Below, one piece after another: positions 8,681 through 17,269 of a stretch of DNA of 64,000 bases; position 1 is the first letter of the stretch; each line of letters begins with the position of its first letter. The translations under genes were made by a program, and so were the position numbers. The notes below the pieces were generated by a model. That model worked only from the letters and a program-made list of their open reading frames with translations. It searched no databases and was not told the origin of the DNA. The DNA comes from Burkholderiales bacterium (GTDB lineage Bacteria; Pseudomonadota; Gammaproteobacteria; Burkholderiales; Nitrosomonadaceae). The stretch is taken from positions 124,001 through 188,000 of the forward strand of contig JACKLV010000001.1 of assembly GCA_024235755.1 (NCBI GenBank), given 5' to 3'.

Positions 8681-9883
8681 TCAGGAATAGTTCAGTCCAA
8701 TGGCGGATCGAATGTCGCGCATTGTTTCTTCTGCAAGGCGATTTGCTTTTTCACAGCCATCGGCAATGATATTACGCACCAATACCGGGTCTTCTTCATA
8801 AATGAGTGCGCGTTCGCGCATAGGCTCCTGCTCGGCCAGCACTCTCTCGATCACAGGAGATTTACAGTCTAGGCATCCGATTTCCGCGCTTGTACAGCCA
8901 TGCTGAACCCATTTACAGGTTTCATCATCAGAATAAATCAGATGAAACTGCCATACCGGACAGACGGCCGGATTACCTGGATCGGTTCGTCGGACACGCG
9001 CAGGATCGGTCGGCATGGTGCGTATTTTTTTGCGTATAGTTTCGGGATCTTCCCGCAGACTGATGGTGTTGTTGTACGATTTGGACATTTTCTGGCCGTC
9101 CAGTCCCGGCATACGTGAAGCTTTTGTCAGCAGTGTCTCAGGCTCACAAAGAATCATTTTCCCGCCGCCTTCGAGATATCCGAACAAGCGTTCCTTATCA
9201 CCCATACTCAAATTTTGCTGCGCATCGAGCAATGACTTGGCTTCTTCCAGGGCACTTTCGTCGCCTTGTTCCTGATAGAGGTTACGCAATTCTTTGTATA
9301 GTTTTGATTTTTTTGAACCGAGTTTCTTGACAGCTGCCTCGGCCTTTTCTTCAAAACCGGACTCTTTTCCATAAAGGTGATTAAAACGGCGGCAAATTTC
9401 TCGAGTAAATTCAATATGCGGCGCCTGATCCTCTCCGACCGGAACACGGTTTGCACGATAAATCAGTATGTCGGCACTTTGCAGCAAAGGGTAGCCAAGA
9501 AAACCATAGGTACTCAGGTCTTTTTCGGTCAGCTTCTCCTGTTGATCTTTATAGGTCGGAACACGTTCAAGCCAGCCCAACGGCGTCATCATTGACAGCA
9601 ATAAAAACAACTCGGCATGCGACGGTACTTTAGACTGTATAAACAACACTGCTTTAGAAGGATCAACACCGGCTGCTAGCCAATCAATCACCATATCTAT
9701 GGCGTTTTTTTCGATAATCTCAGGCGAATCATAATGTGTTGTCAACGCATGCCAATCTGCCACAAAAAAAAGGCACTCATACTGCTGTTGCAGTTCTACC
9801 CAGTTTTTTAACACACCATGATAATGGCCCAAATGCAAATTGCCTGTTGGACGCATCCCCGATAAAACGCGATCAGCAAACAT
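8681..9883 (-). CDS. trpS: Tryptophan--tRNA ligase
   Basis: A 400-residue class I aminoacyl-tRNA synthetase that charges tRNA-Trp. The HIGH-like motif HLGH is at 17-20 and the KMSKS loop at 265-269. It is about 65 residues longer than the E. coli enzyme; the extra material lies at roughly 175-245, a charged helical stretch between the GEDQAPHIEFTR region and KMSKS. Longer forms are familiar in Betaproteobacteria. The gene sits between an M50 protease gene and scpA on the same strand. Confidence 0.95.
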   Translation of the reverse strand: MFADRVLSGMRPTGNLHLGHYHGVLKNWVELQQQYECLFFVADWHALTTHYDSPEIIEKNAIDMVIDWLAAGVDPSKAVLFIQSKVPSHAELFLLLSMMTPLGWLERVPTYKDQQEKLTEKDLSTYGFLGYPLLQSADILIYRANRVPVGEDQAPHIEFTREICRRFNHLYGKESGFEEKAEAAVKKLGSKKSKLYKELRNLYQEQGDESALEEAKSLLDAQQNLSMGDKERLFGYLEGGGKMILCEPETLLTKASRMPGLDGQKMSKSYNNTISLREDPETIRKKIRTMPTDPARVRRTDPGNPAVCPVWQFHLIYSDDETCKWVQHGCTSAEIGCLDCKSPVIERVLAEQEPMRERALIYEEDPVLVRNIIADGCEKANRLAEETMRDIRSAIGLNYS

Positions 9884-9959
9884 AAATTATGTCCTAATTA
9901 TCAGATAGTATGAATTATTCATTTAAAAATTGAAGATGTTCGAACGCTGGAAAATTTGA

Positions 9960-10631
9960 TCAAACGTATAACCCAAAAAAAGAAACCATCATATACTTGA
10001 TGAATATTATCAGCGGCCCGACAATAACGCCCAAAACACCACTAACCAACAAAACCAGCAGAATCATAAAACCATAAGGTTCGATTTTAGCGAAATGATG
10101 AGCAATTTGGTGCGGAAGTAGACTTGCAGCCATGCGTCCGCCATCAAGAGGTGGTAATGGCAACAGGTTTAATACCATCAATATTACATTGATCTCAATA
10201 CCTGCTCTACCCATCAATAACAAAGGCCCAGTAAAATCACTGACAGGCAGGATAATAGCAAGCTTCATGACCAGCGCCCAAAAAAAAGCCATAATTAAGT
10301 TGGCTCCCGGGCCAGCAAATGCAACCCAAAGCATATCCTGCTTGGGTTGTCGCAGATTAGCAAAGTTAACAGGCACCGGTTTAGCCCAACCGAAAAGGAA
10401 GCCCGCCCCCATAGCCAATTTACTGACAATAAAAAGCGTTACGGGCACCAGGATCGTTCCGATCGGATCAATATGCTTTGTCGGATTTAGACTGATTCTT
10501 CCTTGGTTATATGCAGTAAAATCGCCAAAATATCTAGCCGCGTAGCCATGCGCAGCTTCATGCAAAGTAATGGCAAAAATAACCGGTAAAGCATAAATGG
10601 CAATTCCCTGTATGATGCCGTCAAGATCCAT
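9960..10631 (-). CDS. Site-2 protease family (M50) membrane metalloprotease
   Basis: A 223-residue multi-pass membrane protein of the minimal site-2 protease type, without a PDZ domain. The zinc motif HEAAH is at residues 24-28, and the second motif LPLPPLDGGRM carries the third metal ligand Asp. I chose the ATG at 10631, which gives the usual start MDLDGIIQG; an upstream start would overlap yciO more deeply. With this start the overlap is 11 bases. The substrate is unknown. It belongs to the rnm-yciO-M50-trpS-scpAB gene string. Confidence 0.88.
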   Translation of the reverse strand: MDLDGIIQGIAIYALPVIFAITLHEAAHGYAARYFGDFTAYNQGRISLNPTKHIDPIGTILVPVTLFIVSKLAMGAGFLFGWAKPVPVNFANLRQPKQDMLWVAFAGPGANLIMAFFWALVMKLAIILPVSDFTGPLLLMGRAGIEINVILMVLNLLPLPPLDGGRMAASLLPHQIAHHFAKIEPYGFMILLVLLVSGVLGVIVGPLIIFIKYMMVSFFGLYV

Positions 10632-11196
10632 GCTCAATTCCGAAAGGATCGAGACTGCCTTTACCTGTCCGGACAAGCACCGGGATATCATCGGTTAGGT
10701 CGATCACTGTTGTCATCTCCAAACCACAAGAACCCGCATCCATGACCAGATCAACCTGATGCTCCAGGCGCTCCCTGATATTTTCCGCATCATTCATGGG
10801 CAATTCATCACCTGGCAGTATCAACGTCGAACTTAGCAACGGCTCGTCCATTTCCTCCAATAATGCCAGTGCGACGGGATGATCCGGAATGCGTAAACCG
10901 ATGGTATACCGTTTGGGATGCTGGAGACGGCGCGGAACCTCTTTACTAGCTTGTAGTATAAACGTATAGCTGCCTGGGGTATTGGCCTTAAGCAAACGGT
11001 ATTGCGCATTATCCACTTTGGCATACAGGGAGATTTCGGCCAGATTCCGACATACCAACGTAAAATGGTGTTTTTCATCTACCTGACGTATCGCCCGTAT
11101 TCGTGACATGGCATTTTTATTGCCGATCTGGCAACCCAGCGCGTAACATGAATCGGTAGGATAAACGATAATGCCGCCATTGCGTACGATATTCAC
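10621..11196 (-). CDS. yciO: YciO family protein (Sua5/YrdC/YciO type), open frame lacking the usual N-terminus
   Basis: The open frame from GTG at 11196 gives 191 residues of a YrdC-fold protein. IIVYPTDSCYALGCQIGNKN and the later TVIDLTDD...VLVRTGKG are closer to E. coli YciO than to the tRNA t6A enzyme TsaC. The first ~20 residues of the family are missing from this frame but are encoded just upstream in another frame: ATG at 11255 reads MAQFL, and after a one-base shift in an A5 run (11242-11246) the frame reads TIHTENPHSRLIKQAV and joins this ORF. So the gene was probably 10621-11255 with a frameshift, natural or from sequencing. Confidence 0.8.
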   Translation of the reverse strand: MNIVRNGGIIVYPTDSCYALGCQIGNKNAMSRIRAIRQVDEKHHFTLVCRNLAEISLYAKVDNAQYRLLKANTPGSYTFILQASKEVPRRLQHPKRYTIGLRIPDHPVALALLEEMDEPLLSSTLILPGDELPMNDAENIRERLEHQVDLVMDAGSCGLEMTTVIDLTDDIPVLVRTGKGSLDPFGIEHGS

Positions 11197-11241
11197 GGCC
11201 TGTTTGATCAGTCGTGAATGCGGATTTTCTGTATGAATCGT

Positions 11242-11246
11242 AAAAA
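11242..11246 (-). other. Homopolymer frameshift site at the start of yciO
   Basis: The + strand has AAAAA here (TTTTT in the sense of the gene). Adding one base would join ATG at 11255 to the long yciO frame and give MAQFFTIHTENPHSRLIKQA, which matches the remembered E. coli YciO start MSQFFYIHPDNPQQRLINQA. Homopolymer indels are a common sequencing error as well as a common mutation. Confidence 0.75.
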
Positions 11247-11359
11247 TTGAGCCATAGCAACAGATTATATCAAATGATTGTTAGTCGATTAATGCATGCT
11301 GACAGACTTTCCTGCGGTAGCCTATAGAAAGTTTTGTACTTCAGTTAATTCACAGCGTA

Positions 11360-12208
11360 TCAGTTATTTTGAAATGCATTCCAGTCATGCCATACTGGCA
11401 CACAGCCCGTTGGCAGCTCTGGTAGTCGGCCTAAATCATAGAAGCTTTCACCCGGTCCATGAAAATCTGATCCACATGAGGCCAACAAGCCTCTGTTTCT
11501 TGCATGTGCGGCAAAAATTTCCATTTGTTGGGGCGTATGACTGGCGCTGATTACTTCAATAGCGGAACCACCTAAAGCACTAAACTCGTCAAGCAAATCA
11601 TTTAAAACATTCTTGCCCAGATTATAGCGGGCCGGATGAGCAATCACTGCTCGGCCGCCACTGCCTATTATCCAGGCAATAGCTTCGCTGAGCGCAGCCC
11701 ATTCATGGGATGTATAGCCCGGTTTTCCTTTGACTAGATATTTCTTAAAAACCGATTTCATATCCTTAGCATATCCCTTTTCAACTAGAAAACGCGCAAA
11801 ATGTGTCCGGCCAATTAACCCCCGTTCGCCAACATAGGCATAGGCGCCCTCAAGACTGCCGGCAATACCGGCTTTTTCAAGTTCCGCAGCAATATTTTGC
11901 GCGCGTTGTGTGCGTCCAGTCCGTATGGCTAACAGGCCGTCAAAAAGCGGTTGGTATTCTGGGTCGATATTCAGTCCTAAAATATGTATAGTCCGGCCAC
12001 GCCAGCTGACAGAAATTTCCACACCGTTTATAAATGTGATATTTTTTTCGAGTGCGGCCAAACGTGCTTCATCCAGCCCGGCAACATCGTCATGATCCGT
12101 TAATGCCAGCACAACCACGCCGCGCTGTGCGGCCCGGTTTATCAGTTGAGCAGGCGTTAAAACGCCATCGGAAACGTTAGAGTGGCAGTGCAAATCAATA
12201 TCAAGCAT
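11360..12208 (-). CDS. rnm: PHP-domain phosphoesterase (RNase AM / 3',5'-nucleoside bisphosphate phosphatase family)
   Basis: A 282-residue PHP-fold metal-dependent phosphoesterase like E. coli YciV. Metal-binding residues visible are H7 and H9 in DLHCHS, D38-H39-D40 in LTDHDD, an E-containing GVEIS near 62-66, AHPARYN near 200 and GSDFHGP near 246. In E. coli the protein is a 5'-3' exonuclease that trims rRNA 5' ends and hydrolyses 3',5'-bisphosphonucleotides. The neighbour yciO is also next to yciV in E. coli. It is the first gene of the reverse-strand operon. Confidence 0.85.
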   Translation of the reverse strand: MLDIDLHCHSNVSDGVLTPAQLINRAAQRGVVVLALTDHDDVAGLDEARLAALEKNITFINGVEISVSWRGRTIHILGLNIDPEYQPLFDGLLAIRTGRTQRAQNIAAELEKAGIAGSLEGAYAYVGERGLIGRTHFARFLVEKGYAKDMKSVFKKYLVKGKPGYTSHEWAALSEAIAWIIGSGGRAVIAHPARYNLGKNVLNDLLDEFSALGGSAIEVISASHTPQQMEIFAAHARNRGLLASCGSDFHGPGESFYDLGRLPELPTGCVPVWHDWNAFQNN

Positions 12209-12373
12209 AAAGAAATTTTCGGTGTTTTATAATGAGACAGTGCGACAAGAAAAGAAAGCAAGAAAGTAATTCAATTCGTATCAGCAACCAACCGGATAAA
12301 ACATACGCTAAACCGGCGATTTGATGATAAACGACTAGACTATTATATCAAATTCATGTTCATAGGACTCTGA

Positions 12374-13606
12374 ATGCTTAACAAGTTATGGCTTAACATT
12401 TCATCAGCACCACACCGCAGCCTGTTTTTGGCAGGTGCACTGCAGGGTATTTTTACACTAACCTGGTGGGTGTATGATCTCGCCGGGAGATATGCGCTTT
12501 TAGGTTCATTCTCAGTCTGGAGCATTGCGCCTACGTGGTCACATGCATTTTTAATGATTTACTGTTTTTTCCCATTTTTTATTTTCGGTTTTCTATTCAC
12601 TACTTATCCGAATTGGTTGAACGGAAAAAAAATTTCTAAAAATGTGTATATGACAACTTGCCTGCTGATGGTTGTTGGCGTAGCTTTATTCTATACCGGA
12701 TTGATTCATGGCCAATGGCTGAGCATACTGGGTGTCACTGCTATACTGGGAGGATTTATCAGTGCATTTAGAGCATTACAGCTGGTACTGATTCAGGCTA
12801 AAGGACAGGACAGGCGTCATGCTATCGTAACCAGTACAGCACTACTTATGGGGTGTCTGGGAATTGCAGCATATCTACTCTGGTTATTGACCGAAGCACA
12901 GCTTCTGCTGGATTTTTCACGCCATGCCGGTATCTGGTTTTTCTTGATGCCGATATTGCTGGCCGTCTCACACCGCATGATTCCGTTTTTTTCCAGCCGG
13001 GTACTCGATAATTACGTGATCGTCAGACCGTACTGGATACTCTGGATCATGTTGGCATGTACAGTCGCGCACGGCCTGCTGCAACTTATGCAGTTACTTC
13101 AGTATCTTTGGCTGTCAGACTTCCTTTTGGCGTTGTGCGCGCTGTATTTGTCTATCCGCTGGGGATTGCTGCGCAGCTTTCAGGTCAGCCTGCTCGCTGT
13201 ATTGCATATTGCTTTCGCCTGGCTCAGTGTTTCAATGCTGCTGTTCGGACTGCAAAGCCTTGTATTCATGCAGACCGAAACGGAAACATGGATTCTGGGC
13301 ATGGCACCTTTGCATGCGCTGGCTATCGGCTATTTCGCCAGCATGGTTCTAGGCATGGCATCACGTGTCACCATCGGGCATTCCGGCCGTCCTCTGGTGT
13401 TGGATCGCTTTACATGGCAGTTGTTTATCGGCTTTCAGGCAACCGCCGTAATCAGAGTCTTGCCTGAACTGGTTCCCGCAATAGGCCAGTTTGCACCGGC
13501 ATTGTATTTGATCGCGGGGCTGATCTGGTTGACATGTTTCACTTTATGGGCAATTCGTTACATACCGATTTATTGGCGCCCTCGTATCGACGGCAAACCT
13601 GGCTAA
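12374..13606 (+). CDS. nnrS: NnrS family membrane protein
   Basis: A 410-residue polytopic inner-membrane protein with about 12 hydrophobic segments. NnrS proteins carry heme and copper and protect against nitric oxide, and are common in nitrifiers and denitrifiers. Recognisable segments are APHRSLFLAGALQGI at the N-terminus, AVSHRMIPFFSSRVL near 197-212 and HALAIGYFASMVLGMASR near 312-330, which supply conserved histidines. It starts 165 bases after the divergent PHP gene and precedes a rubrerythrin gene, suggesting a shared theme of nitrosative and oxidative stress. Confidence 0.88.
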   Translation: MLNKLWLNISSAPHRSLFLAGALQGIFTLTWWVYDLAGRYALLGSFSVWSIAPTWSHAFLMIYCFFPFFIFGFLFTTYPNWLNGKKISKNVYMTTCLLMVVGVALFYTGLIHGQWLSILGVTAILGGFISAFRALQLVLIQAKGQDRRHAIVTSTALLMGCLGIAAYLLWLLTEAQLLLDFSRHAGIWFFLMPILLAVSHRMIPFFSSRVLDNYVIVRPYWILWIMLACTVAHGLLQLMQLLQYLWLSDFLLALCALYLSIRWGLLRSFQVSLLAVLHIAFAWLSVSMLLFGLQSLVFMQTETETWILGMAPLHALAIGYFASMVLGMASRVTIGHSGRPLVLDRFTWQLFIGFQATAVIRVLPELVPAIGQFAPALYLIAGLIWLTCFTLWAIRYIPIYWRPRIDGKPG

Positions 13607-13825
13607 CTGTTTTGCGAACTGCTATCAACAAATGCCAGACCGACAAGCTTGACAAGAATAAATCGCTTCGATAGTCTCGCAGCCAGAAACCACCCGCATT
13701 TGCAAAATGCTCGTATTTCTATCATTGAAGCTGGCGTTGTGTCAGAATGATGCATAATTCTTATTATAAAAAAAACTATTTTTTGTGAGTATTGAAACGC
13801 GTTACGTTACAAAGGAGATAAAACG

Positions 13826-14245
13826 ATGGAACTTAAAGGATCTAAAACCGAAAGTAATCTCAAAGCAGCCTTTGCAGGTGAATCTCAAGCAAATCGACGT
13901 TATTTATACTTTGCAGCCAAGGCCGATGTTGAAGGTCAAAATGATGTCGCGACCGTATTTCGTTCAACGGCCGAAGGTGAAACTGGACACGCACACGGCC
14001 ATCTGGAATATCTGGAATCATGCGGTGACCCAGCCACCGGACTGGTCTTCGGCGCCACCCGTGACAATCTGAAAACTGCGATTGCTGGTGAAACGCATGA
14101 ATATACCGATATGTACCCAGGTATGGCAAAAACCGCCCGCGATGAAGGCTTTGATGAAATTGCCGACTGGTTTGAAACGCTAGCTAAAGCGGAGCGCTCA
14201 CATGCCAACCGTTTTCAACGTGCGCTCGACAGTTTGGCAGATTAA
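13826..14245 (+). CDS. Rubrerythrin-like diiron protein, single-domain
   Basis: A 139-residue ferritin-like four-helix protein. Diiron ligands can be placed at E19 (AGES), E52 and H55 (GETGH), E89 (AGET) and E123 with H126 (AERSH). The C-terminal rubredoxin domain of classical rubrerythrin is missing, so electrons must come from another protein. The ATG has a strong ribosome-binding site, AAAGGAGAT. It heads a likely operon with the Fe-S protein and DUF3501 genes; the 132-base gap before the next gene contains a hairpin. Peroxide reduction is the family role, inferred here. Confidence 0.9.
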   Translation: MELKGSKTESNLKAAFAGESQANRRYLYFAAKADVEGQNDVATVFRSTAEGETGHAHGHLEYLESCGDPATGLVFGATRDNLKTAIAGETHEYTDMYPGMAKTARDEGFDEIADWFETLAKAERSHANRFQRALDSLAD

Positions 14246-14300
14246 TTTGTAACTGCTTCATCTTCCCGGATAGGGAAAACTGTCATATAAAACAATGACG

Positions 14301-14334
14301 GATGGAATTTTTCTCAGCAGAGGTAAATTCCATC
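14301..14334 (+). other. Intercistronic hairpin between rubrerythrin and the Fe-S protein gene
   Basis: Perfect 10-base inverted repeat GATGGAATTT (14301-14310) and AAATTCCATC (14325-14334) around a 14-base loop. No U-tract follows directly; a T6 run appears about 20 bases further. It may stabilise the upstream mRNA or partly stop transcription. Confidence 0.55.
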
Positions 14335-14377
14335 TGTACAGTAAGACAGTCTCATTTTTTCTCACCTATTTCTCTCT

Positions 14378-15769
14378 ATGGCAACTCGCGAAGGCAGTTT
14401 GGAAACACCCACACGCTATCCGATAGACTGGAAAAAAATTGATTTTTATAATGAAGCCAGTCTTCAGAATGAAATGGAGCGTATCTTTGATATCTGTCAC
14501 GGTTGCCGTCGTTGCGTCAATCTGTGCACAGCTTTTCCGCGTTTGTTCGATTTAATTGATGAAGGCACTACCGGCGAACTCGACGGTGTCGATAAAAATA
14601 GATTCTGGGAAATTGTTGACCGTTGTTTTTTATGCGATATGTGCTTCATGACGAAATGTCCCTATGTGCCACCGCATGAATGGAACGTCGATTTTCCACA
14701 TTTGATGTTGCGCGCAAAAGCCGTTCAATTCAAAACCAAAGGGGCTGGTTTTCGTGACAAACTGTTATCGAACACCGATCAAGTGGGCAAACTAGCGACG
14801 ACGCCCGGCATTGCTCAAAGCGTTAATGCGCTCAACAAAACCCCTGCCGTACGTAAATTTCTGGACAGCACGCTTGGAATACATGCCGACCGTAAACTAC
14901 CCGAATACACTACCAGAAAATTCCGCTCGAATGCCGCGACTGTTGACCACTTTACCGTCAAAAATGGTGAGCGTACACGCGGCAAAGTAGCCATCTATGC
15001 TACCTGCTATATCAATTATAACGAACCGGGCATTGGCCATGATTTACTGAAGATACTTGAGCATAATGAAATACCCACAACTCTAGTAATAAAAGAAGCA
15101 TGCTGCGGAATGCCCAAGTTGGAACTCGGCGATCTTGAAACCGTTGAAGCACTCAAAAACGAAAATATCGCGCACTTACTTAAACTGGCTCAGGACGGAT
15201 ATGCTATTTTATCTGCAATACCATCGTGCACACTGATGTATAAGCAAGAATTACCGCTGTTATTTCCCGACGACGAAGCGGTTCAGGCTGTCGCCTCAGC
15301 CATGTTCGATCCATTTGAATATCTTATGCTGCGGCATCAGGATCAACTGCTGAAAACTGACTTCAAAACAACGCTGGGCAAAGTGGCTTACCATATTCCC
15401 TGTCACCAGCGCGTACAAAATATCGGCAAAAAAACGCGCGATATTTTGCAATTAATTCCCGACACGGAAATCAGTATTGTTGAGCGCTGTTCCGGCCATG
15501 ACGGCACTTGGGGCGTCAAAAGTGAATATTTTGATGACTCAATGAAAATCGGCCGCCCGGTTTTCCGGCAAATGGCTGCCAGTCAACCCGACTATATCAG
15601 TTCAGATTGTCCAATTGCTGCTCGGCACATAGAACAGGGTATGGGTACAGACAACGCCGCAAGAAAAATACACCCACTTTCTCTACTGCGCATGGCCTAT
15701 AATGGCCACTCTGGCAACGAACAGCAATCCGGTTTGTCCAACAATTCAGCTAATGAAAAAACCGATTAA
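14378..15769 (+). CDS. Heterodisulfide reductase-related Fe-S protein (CCG domain)
   Basis: A 463-residue soluble protein. Two cysteine clusters for [4Fe-4S] centres lie at C40, C43, C46, C50 and C83, C86, C89, C94, as in GlpC and HdrD. Further on are a CCG-type motif (KEACCGMP, near residue 244) and a more divergent one (VERCSGHDGTWG, near 370), the fold that binds a non-cubane cluster in HdrB. It probably passes electrons in a redox pathway. Its neighbours, rubrerythrin before and DUF3501 five bases after, recur together in Proteobacteria, so it may reduce the rubredoxin-less rubrerythrin (inference). Confidence 0.85.
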   Translation: MATREGSLETPTRYPIDWKKIDFYNEASLQNEMERIFDICHGCRRCVNLCTAFPRLFDLIDEGTTGELDGVDKNRFWEIVDRCFLCDMCFMTKCPYVPPHEWNVDFPHLMLRAKAVQFKTKGAGFRDKLLSNTDQVGKLATTPGIAQSVNALNKTPAVRKFLDSTLGIHADRKLPEYTTRKFRSNAATVDHFTVKNGERTRGKVAIYATCYINYNEPGIGHDLLKILEHNEIPTTLVIKEACCGMPKLELGDLETVEALKNENIAHLLKLAQDGYAILSAIPSCTLMYKQELPLLFPDDEAVQAVASAMFDPFEYLMLRHQDQLLKTDFKTTLGKVAYHIPCHQRVQNIGKKTRDILQLIPDTEISIVERCSGHDGTWGVKSEYFDDSMKIGRPVFRQMAASQPDYISSDCPIAARHIEQGMGTDNAARKIHPLSLLRMAYNGHSGNEQQSGLSNNSANEKTD

Positions 15770-15774
15770 AGGAA

Positions 15775-16368
15775 ATGAATACAATCACACGTGACAGCCT
15801 GTTAACCCTGGAAGATTACGCCAAGGTACGCAAACAAAAACGCAGTGAAGTCATGGCGCATAAAAAACCGCGCAAGATTCCGCTTGGCGATCATGTTACC
15901 CTGTTATTTGAAGACGACGTTACAATCCGCTACCAAATCCAGGAAATGCTTCATATAGAACGTATCTTTCAAGAAGATGAAATCACGCACGAGCTGGAAA
16001 CCTATCTTCCGCTGGTGCCGGACGGTACCAACTGGAAAGCGACCATGATGATTGAGTATCCAGACCCAGCTGAACGCGCTGCCCACCTTGCTGAAATGGT
16101 CGGAATTGAAGATAAAGTCTGGGTAAAAATCGATAATTTTCCGCCGGTCTATGCAATTGCAGACGAAGATCTTGAACGAGAAAATACCGAAAAAACTTCT
16201 TCTGTGCATTTTCTCAGGTTTGAGCTGTCGCGAGATATGATTCGCGCATTACGCCAGCATGGCAATTTATCCATGGGCGTGAATCATCCAGCGTATCGGA
16301 TGGCGATTGAATCCATTGATGATCAAAGTCGCGTTTCGCTGGTCAACGACCTTATTGACATCCAATGA
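15775..16368 (+). CDS. DUF3501 family protein
   Basis: A 197-residue soluble protein of unknown function. The start MNTITRDSLLTLEDYAKVR and the segment HVTLLFEDDVTIRYQIQEML near residues 38-58 are typical of DUF3501. It has no cysteines and no membrane segment. It starts five bases after the Fe-S protein gene and its end overlaps the lipoprotein gene by four bases, so it is part of the same operon. A role alongside the Fe-S protein and rubrerythrin is inferred from context only. Confidence 0.85.
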   Translation: MNTITRDSLLTLEDYAKVRKQKRSEVMAHKKPRKIPLGDHVTLLFEDDVTIRYQIQEMLHIERIFQEDEITHELETYLPLVPDGTNWKATMMIEYPDPAERAAHLAEMVGIEDKVWVKIDNFPPVYAIADEDLERENTEKTSSVHFLRFELSRDMIRALRQHGNLSMGVNHPAYRMAIESIDDQSRVSLVNDLIDIQ

Positions 16369-16895
16369 ACAATAAACGATTGATAACATGGATTCTCCTG
16401 ACAGTTCTCCTGCTACTACTGATTGCTTGCGCAGCCAAAAAAGAATTCAAAGACGAATTTGATGCTGGAAAAACCTGGGTGGAACAGCTTGCACAGCTTC
16501 CGGACTTCCCTGATTTACGCAATCTGATTAAGTTTGACGTAGGTTCGATCACCGATTACAGTCATGCCATAGACCCAGACTCTATCAGTATCGGCCAAGA
16601 CGGCGTGATTCGTTTTACATTGGTTACTCGTTCCTCAACTGGTGTCATGAATATCAGCTATGAAGGTATTCGTTGTATCACCAATGAGAGAAAATTGTAC
16701 GCCATCGGCCGCGACGACCACACCTGGTCTGAACCGAGAGTATCTGACTGGCAGTCGCTTGATTTTGTACGGCAGTTTTACGCACAACGCGAATTGTCGA
16801 AAAATCTGTTTTGCCCGCACAAACAAATTGTCAACAGTCGAGAAGAAGCAATCAGGGTGTTAAGAAAAGGCATACATCCCGATATTTATCGATAG
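16365..16895 (+). CDS. CNP1-like family lipoprotein
   Basis: A 176-residue predicted lipoprotein. A hydrophobic N-terminus (about 7-21) ends in the lipobox LLIAC with the lipidated Cys near residue 22. The remainder resembles the CNP1-like family: FKDEFD near the N-terminus, then SYEGIRCITNERKLYAIG near residues 98-115. Function is unknown; the family name comes from a meningococcal gene label and says little. It overlaps the DUF3501 gene by four bases, so it is translated with the redox genes although it would sit in the envelope. Confidence 0.8.
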   Translation: MNNKRLITWILLTVLLLLLIACAAKKEFKDEFDAGKTWVEQLAQLPDFPDLRNLIKFDVGSITDYSHAIDPDSISIGQDGVIRFTLVTRSSTGVMNISYEGIRCITNERKLYAIGRDDHTWSEPRVSDWQSLDFVRQFYAQRELSKNLFCPHKQIVNSREEAIRVLRKGIHPDIYR

Positions 16896-16922
16896 CAATT
16901 CATTACACTCAAAAGACGACCG

Positions 16923-17237
16923 TCATCTGTTTTTTTTCTTACCGAGCTTGCTATTCAGCATATTTTTAAGTTTGTCGATAGCACCGCGCACGGCAGAATC
17001 AAGATTTGCATCCTGATGTGTAACTGCGACGGGCTGCAGGTTTTCGATACGGGCTTCTATCATACAGCGCTTATCGTTCTCACCGCCTTTGTCACTATTC
17101 TCATCGCTGATGTGCACTTCAATCCGGGTGATCTGTTCACTGAAACGCTCCAATGCCTGCACTACCATGGTTTCAACATGGTTTGACAATGTTTCATGGC
17201 CTTCGATATTACGATCGGTATTAATCTGAATCTGCAT
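16923..17237 (-). CDS. hpf: Short ribosome hibernation promoting factor / RaiA family
   Basis: A 104-residue protein with the beta-alpha-beta-beta-beta-alpha pattern of the HPF/RaiA family: MQIQINTDRNIEG at the start, IEVHISDENSDKGG in the middle, CMIEARIEN, and a helix DLDSAVRGAIDKLKNMLNS-like tail ending in lysines. Such proteins bind the decoding centre of idle ribosomes. No sigma-54 gene is next to it, unlike the usual hpf locus, so this may be a second copy or a stress-specific paralogue. It lies 32 bases after the host-attachment gene. Confidence 0.82.
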   Translation of the reverse strand: MQIQINTDRNIEGHETLSNHVETMVVQALERFSEQITRIEVHISDENSDKGGENDKRCMIEARIENLQPVAVTHQDANLDSAVRGAIDKLKNMLNSKLGKKKNR

Positions 17238-17269
17238 GCTTTGCTCTGTAGGTGATTTATTGAAAACCC

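Noticed and set aside
10621..11196. TsaC/Sua5 threonylcarbamoyl-AMP synthase for tRNA t6A
   Set aside because: Sequence features follow YciO more than TsaC; YciO is not a proven t6A enzyme, so the narrower name is used.
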